Assembly: GCA_003818675.1 (NCBI GenBank)
Contig: RPPD01000166.1
Span: 1 to 5,734, forward strand
Direction of reading: 5' to 3'
Source of the DNA: Spirochaetaceae bacterium
GTDB taxonomy: Bacteria > Spirochaetota > Spirochaetia > SZUA-6 > RPPD01
DNA length: 5,734 bases
The notes under the pieces were generated by a model that was not told the origin of the DNA, made no database searches, and saw nothing but the letters and a program-made list of their open reading frames with translations. The position numbers were made by a program, and so were the translations under genes. Position 1 is the first letter of the stretch, and every line of letters starts with the position of its first letter. This document shows positions 3,868 through 5,734 of this stretch, in pieces.

Positions 3868-5057
3868 TGGCCAAAAAATCCGTATACATGGACTATAACG
3901 CGACGACTCCGCTTCATCCTGCCGTGAAGGAGGAGATGGTCAGGTCGTTTGATCTTTTCGCCAATGCCTCCAGCATGCATGAGCCAGGCCGTAGCGCGCG
4001 CAACCGCGTGGAACACGTCAGGCAACAGGTCGCGGCGTACATTGGAGCCCAGCCTGATGAAATTGTTTTTACCGGCGGAGGCTCTGAATCCAACAATACA
4101 GTGATCAAGATGTTCACATGCCCGGGGTGTGACGAGCATTGTGTGCACAACGATCGGAACGAGATCATAACTTCGGCCATAGAGCATCCGAGCGTGATAG
4201 AAGCTGTTGAATATATGGAGTCCATGGGCAAGAAGGTTCATTTCCTTCCTGTTGACTCCACTGGAAAAATAAGCACAAATGCCATGAAGAAAGTGATTTC
4301 AGAGCGCACCGGGCTTGTCACCGTGATGCTTGCCAACAATGAGATAGGTACGCTTCAGGATGTGCGTGCAATTGCGGACCTGGCCCATGCATCGGGAGCG
4401 CTCGTGCATACGGATGCAGTGCAGGCGGTGGGCAGGATTCCTGTAAATGTGGATGAACTCGGTGTTGACTATCTCTCATTTTCAGGCCACAAGTTCTACG
4501 CGCCAAAGGGCATTGGCGTTCTCTACAGCCGCCGCACAAAGCCATTCTGCCGCTTCCTCCATGGAGGTCACCAGCAGGCCGGCCGCAGGGCCGGCACCAC
4601 AAATACTCTCTGCATCATTGGCATGGGCAAGGCGCTTGAGATGGTGGTAAAGGAATCAGAAAAGACAAATGCGAGGGTAAAAACCCTCCGCGACCGCCTT
4701 GCCTCAGGGCTTGCAGATCTGGTGCCGGACATCCATGTCAACGGCAATCTTGACAGTGGATTATCAAACACGCTTAATGTTTCCTTCATTGGCGCGGAGG
4801 GCGAAGCGATTCTGCTCTACCTGGACATGGAGGGGATTGCGGTTTCAACGGGTTCTGCATGCAGTTCAGGTTCTCTTGAACCATCGCATGTGCTGCTGGC
4901 AACAGGCGTGGGGCCTGAGCTTGCGCATGGTTCAATACGTTTCAGTCTTGGCCGTGAGTCAACAGATGAAGATGTGGATTATGTTCTTGAAAAGCTTCCC
5001 CCTATAATGCAGCGTGTGCGGAAGATGTCCACGGTCTATGAAGGAGGATGCAGATAA
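3867..5057 (+). CDS. nifS: Cysteine desulfurase, NifS/IscS group I
   Basis: This 396-residue PLP enzyme takes sulfur from L-cysteine, giving alanine and an enzyme persulfide that feeds Fe-S assembly on NifU. Landmarks in order: VYMDYNATTPLHP (6-18), FTGGGSESNN (68-77), EHPSV with His107, NNEIGTLQ (157-164), HTDAVQ with Asp183 and Gln186, SGHKFYAPKGIG with the PLP-lysine Lys209, HQQAGRRAGTTN (235-246) and the mobile loop GSACSSGSLEPSHVL (329-343) with catalytic Cys332. The long loop SACSSGS is typical of group I enzymes. Two oddities: FANASSMH replaces the usual GNPSSxH, and a cysteine-rich insertion CPGCDEHC (85-92) precedes IITSAIEHP. The ATG at 3867 has GGGGAGG 6 nt upstream. A TTG directly before it is less likely. 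Its TAA overlaps the nifU ATG (TAATG). Confidence 0.96.
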   Translation: MAKKSVYMDYNATTPLHPAVKEEMVRSFDLFANASSMHEPGRSARNRVEHVRQQVAAYIGAQPDEIVFTGGGSESNNTVIKMFTCPGCDEHCVHNDRNEIITSAIEHPSVIEAVEYMESMGKKVHFLPVDSTGKISTNAMKKVISERTGLVTVMLANNEIGTLQDVRAIADLAHASGALVHTDAVQAVGRIPVNVDELGVDYLSFSGHKFYAPKGIGVLYSRRTKPFCRFLHGGHQQAGRRAGTTNTLCIIGMGKALEMVVKESEKTNARVKTLRDRLASGLADLVPDIHVNGNLDSGLSNTLNVSFIGAEGEAILLYLDMEGIAVSTGSACSSGSLEPSHVLLATGVGPELAHGSIRFSLGRESTDEDVDYVLEKLPPIMQRVRKMSTVYEGGCR

Positions 5058-5656
5058 TGTCAACCGGTTTTGAATGGGTTTACACGGAGACAGTGAAGGA
5101 CCACTTCACCAATCCAAGGAATATTCTTGAAGACGAGGACTCGTTTGCGCCTGACGGTCGCGGCATTGTCGGCAACATCAAGTGCGGCGACCAGATGCTC
5201 ATGGTGATCAAGGTGCAGGATGATAAAATCATTGACTGCAAATGGAAGACCTATGGCTGCGCAAGCGCAATCGCTTCCACGTCCATGCTCTCTGAAATGG
5301 TTAAGGGCATGAAACTGGAGGATGCATACAAGCTGCGGCCGCAGGACATCGTCAGGGAGCTGGGCTCTTTGCCTGAGCACAAGATACATTGTTCAGTCCT
5401 GGGTGACCGCGCTCTTCGTGCAGCAATAGAGGACCATTATAAAAAGAGCGGCCAGGACAAAAGAATAGTGCATGAAGAAGCCAAAACAATCTGCCAATGC
5501 ATGAATGTCACGGACAGGGATATCCTGCAGGCCGTAAAGGATGGCGCGCACACATACGAGGAGCTCCAGTTCAGGACAAAGCTGGGCACGGTCTGCGGCC
5601 AGTGCAAGGGCAAAGCTGAAGAACTTCTGCACGAATACACGCACCTTTACGGGTAA
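5057..5656 (+). CDS. nifU: Fe-S cluster scaffold NifU, two-domain form (IscU domain plus BFD-like [2Fe-2S] domain)
   Basis: This 199-residue protein has an IscU-type scaffold domain (about 7-128) and a BFD-like [2Fe-2S] domain (about 142-195). Scaffold ligands are Cys43 and Asp45 (KCGD), Cys68 (YGCASAIAS), His111 and Cys112 (KIHCSVLG). The second domain has CQC (146-148) and CGQC (180-183), spaced as in NifU. The C-terminal Nfu domain of nitrogen-fixation NifU is absent; the protein ends soon after the second cysteine pair, so this looks like the natural short form, not a truncation. The HscA-binding motif LPPVK of IscU is LPEHK (105-109). It receives sulfur from NifS. AAGGAGG (5041-5047) lies 9 nt before the ATG at 5057; an in-frame ATG at 5048 touches the SD and is unlikely. 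No nif structural genes are seen, so general Fe-S assembly is likelier than nitrogen fixation. Confidence 0.95.
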   Translation: MSTGFEWVYTETVKDHFTNPRNILEDEDSFAPDGRGIVGNIKCGDQMLMVIKVQDDKIIDCKWKTYGCASAIASTSMLSEMVKGMKLEDAYKLRPQDIVRELGSLPEHKIHCSVLGDRALRAAIEDHYKKSGQDKRIVHEEAKTICQCMNVTDRDILQAVKDGAHTYEELQFRTKLGTVCGQCKGKAEELLHEYTHLYG

Positions 5657-5678
5657 AAATGCAGCAATATTGAAAACA

Positions 5679-5707
5679 TTGATATTTTGCCTGTTCGAGG
5701 CTATACT
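5679..5707 (+). promoter_or_regulatory. Promoter of the gene entering at the right edge
   Basis: TTGATA (5679-5684), a 17-nt spacer and TATACT (5702-5707, 5 of 6 matches) form a strong sigma70-type promoter. Transcription would start near 5714, giving a short leader with the SD at 5717-5722. No terminator is visible between nifU and this promoter, so the next gene may be served by both. Confidence 0.6.
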
Positions 5708-5718
5708 GTCTATGACAG
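5706..5718. promoter_or_regulatory. Small dyad at the predicted start of transcription
   Basis: CTGTC (5706-5710) and GACAG (5714-5718) form a perfect 5-bp inverted repeat with a 3-nt centre, overlapping the end of the -10 box, the expected start site and the SD. It might be an operator or a small hairpin hiding the SD. It differs from the dyad at 3347-3359. Confidence 0.3.
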
Positions 5719-5730
5719 GAGGAACACCTG

Positions 5731-5734
5731 ATGA
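5731..5734 (+). CDS. Start of the next gene (only the initiation codon visible)
   Basis: AGGAGG (5717-5722) lies 8 nt before ATG at 5731, and a promoter precedes it, so a gene almost certainly begins here. Nothing of its product can be read. Genes following Rrf2-nifS-nifU are often cysteine biosynthesis or tRNA thiolation genes, but that is general context and not evidence from this window. Confidence 0.6.

Noticed and set aside
3741..4241. 166-codon minus-strand open frame
   Set aside because: It lies antisense to the ends of the Rrf2 gene and nifS, both certain. The translation shows no domain.
5657..5678. Terminator after nifU
   Set aside because: The stretch is AT-rich with only weak symmetry and no GC stem followed by T residues.

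Overview
The window carries a compact stretch of ordinary bacterial chromosome in three blocks: a cell-envelope glycosyltransferase, an iron/redox plus Tat-export block, and an iron-sulfur (Fe-S) cluster assembly operon. I see no rRNA, tRNA, IS element, CRISPR array or phage gene. The gene set is a non-heme ferritin, a rubredoxin, an Rrf2 regulator with NifS and a two-domain NifU, and a TatA/TatC/TatB set. This suggests an anaerobic or microaerophilic, probably Gram-negative bacterium of moderate GC content. A Desulfobacterota-like lineage is a reasonable guess, but the sequence alone does not fix the taxonomy.

Layout. Positions 1-929 (minus) hold a GtrB/DPM1-like family 2 glycosyltransferase whose last codons lie beyond the left edge. 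After a short divergent spacer come a ferritin (1040-1531), a rubredoxin (1589-1747) and an unrecognised 94-residue protein starting with TTG (1791-2075), all on plus and ending at a strong intrinsic terminator (2084-2111). Facing them on minus is tatA-tatC-tatB (3252 down to 2068). tatB overlaps the last bases of the 94-residue gene, and the terminator lies inside the tatB coding sequence. Divergent from tatA is an IscR-like Rrf2 regulator (TTG start, 3379-3867), followed by nifS (3867-5057) and nifU (5057-5656). These three overlap by single bases (TGATG, TAATG) and so look translationally coupled. A fresh promoter and a Shine-Dalgarno (SD) sequence at the right edge introduce another gene, of which only the start codon is visible.

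How the parts fit. NifS provides persulfide sulfur from cysteine, NifU is the scaffold on which Fe-S clusters form, and the three-cysteine Rrf2 protein probably senses cluster status and controls the operon. Ferritin stores iron, and rubredoxin is a small electron carrier often used with peroxide- or superoxide-reducing enzymes in anaerobes. Tat exports folded, cofactor-containing proteins, including Fe-S enzymes, so its neighbourhood with Fe-S assembly makes sense although a regulatory link is only inferred.

The points most worth a second look are: a cysteine-rich insertion in NifS; the tat and isc promoters placed back to back with touching -35 boxes and a dyad over them; a 26-bp interrupted palindrome over the ferritin promoter; a transcription terminator that doubles as coding sequence for a polybasic TatB tail; and the orphan 94-residue protein. 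I found no clearly new multi-gene system.
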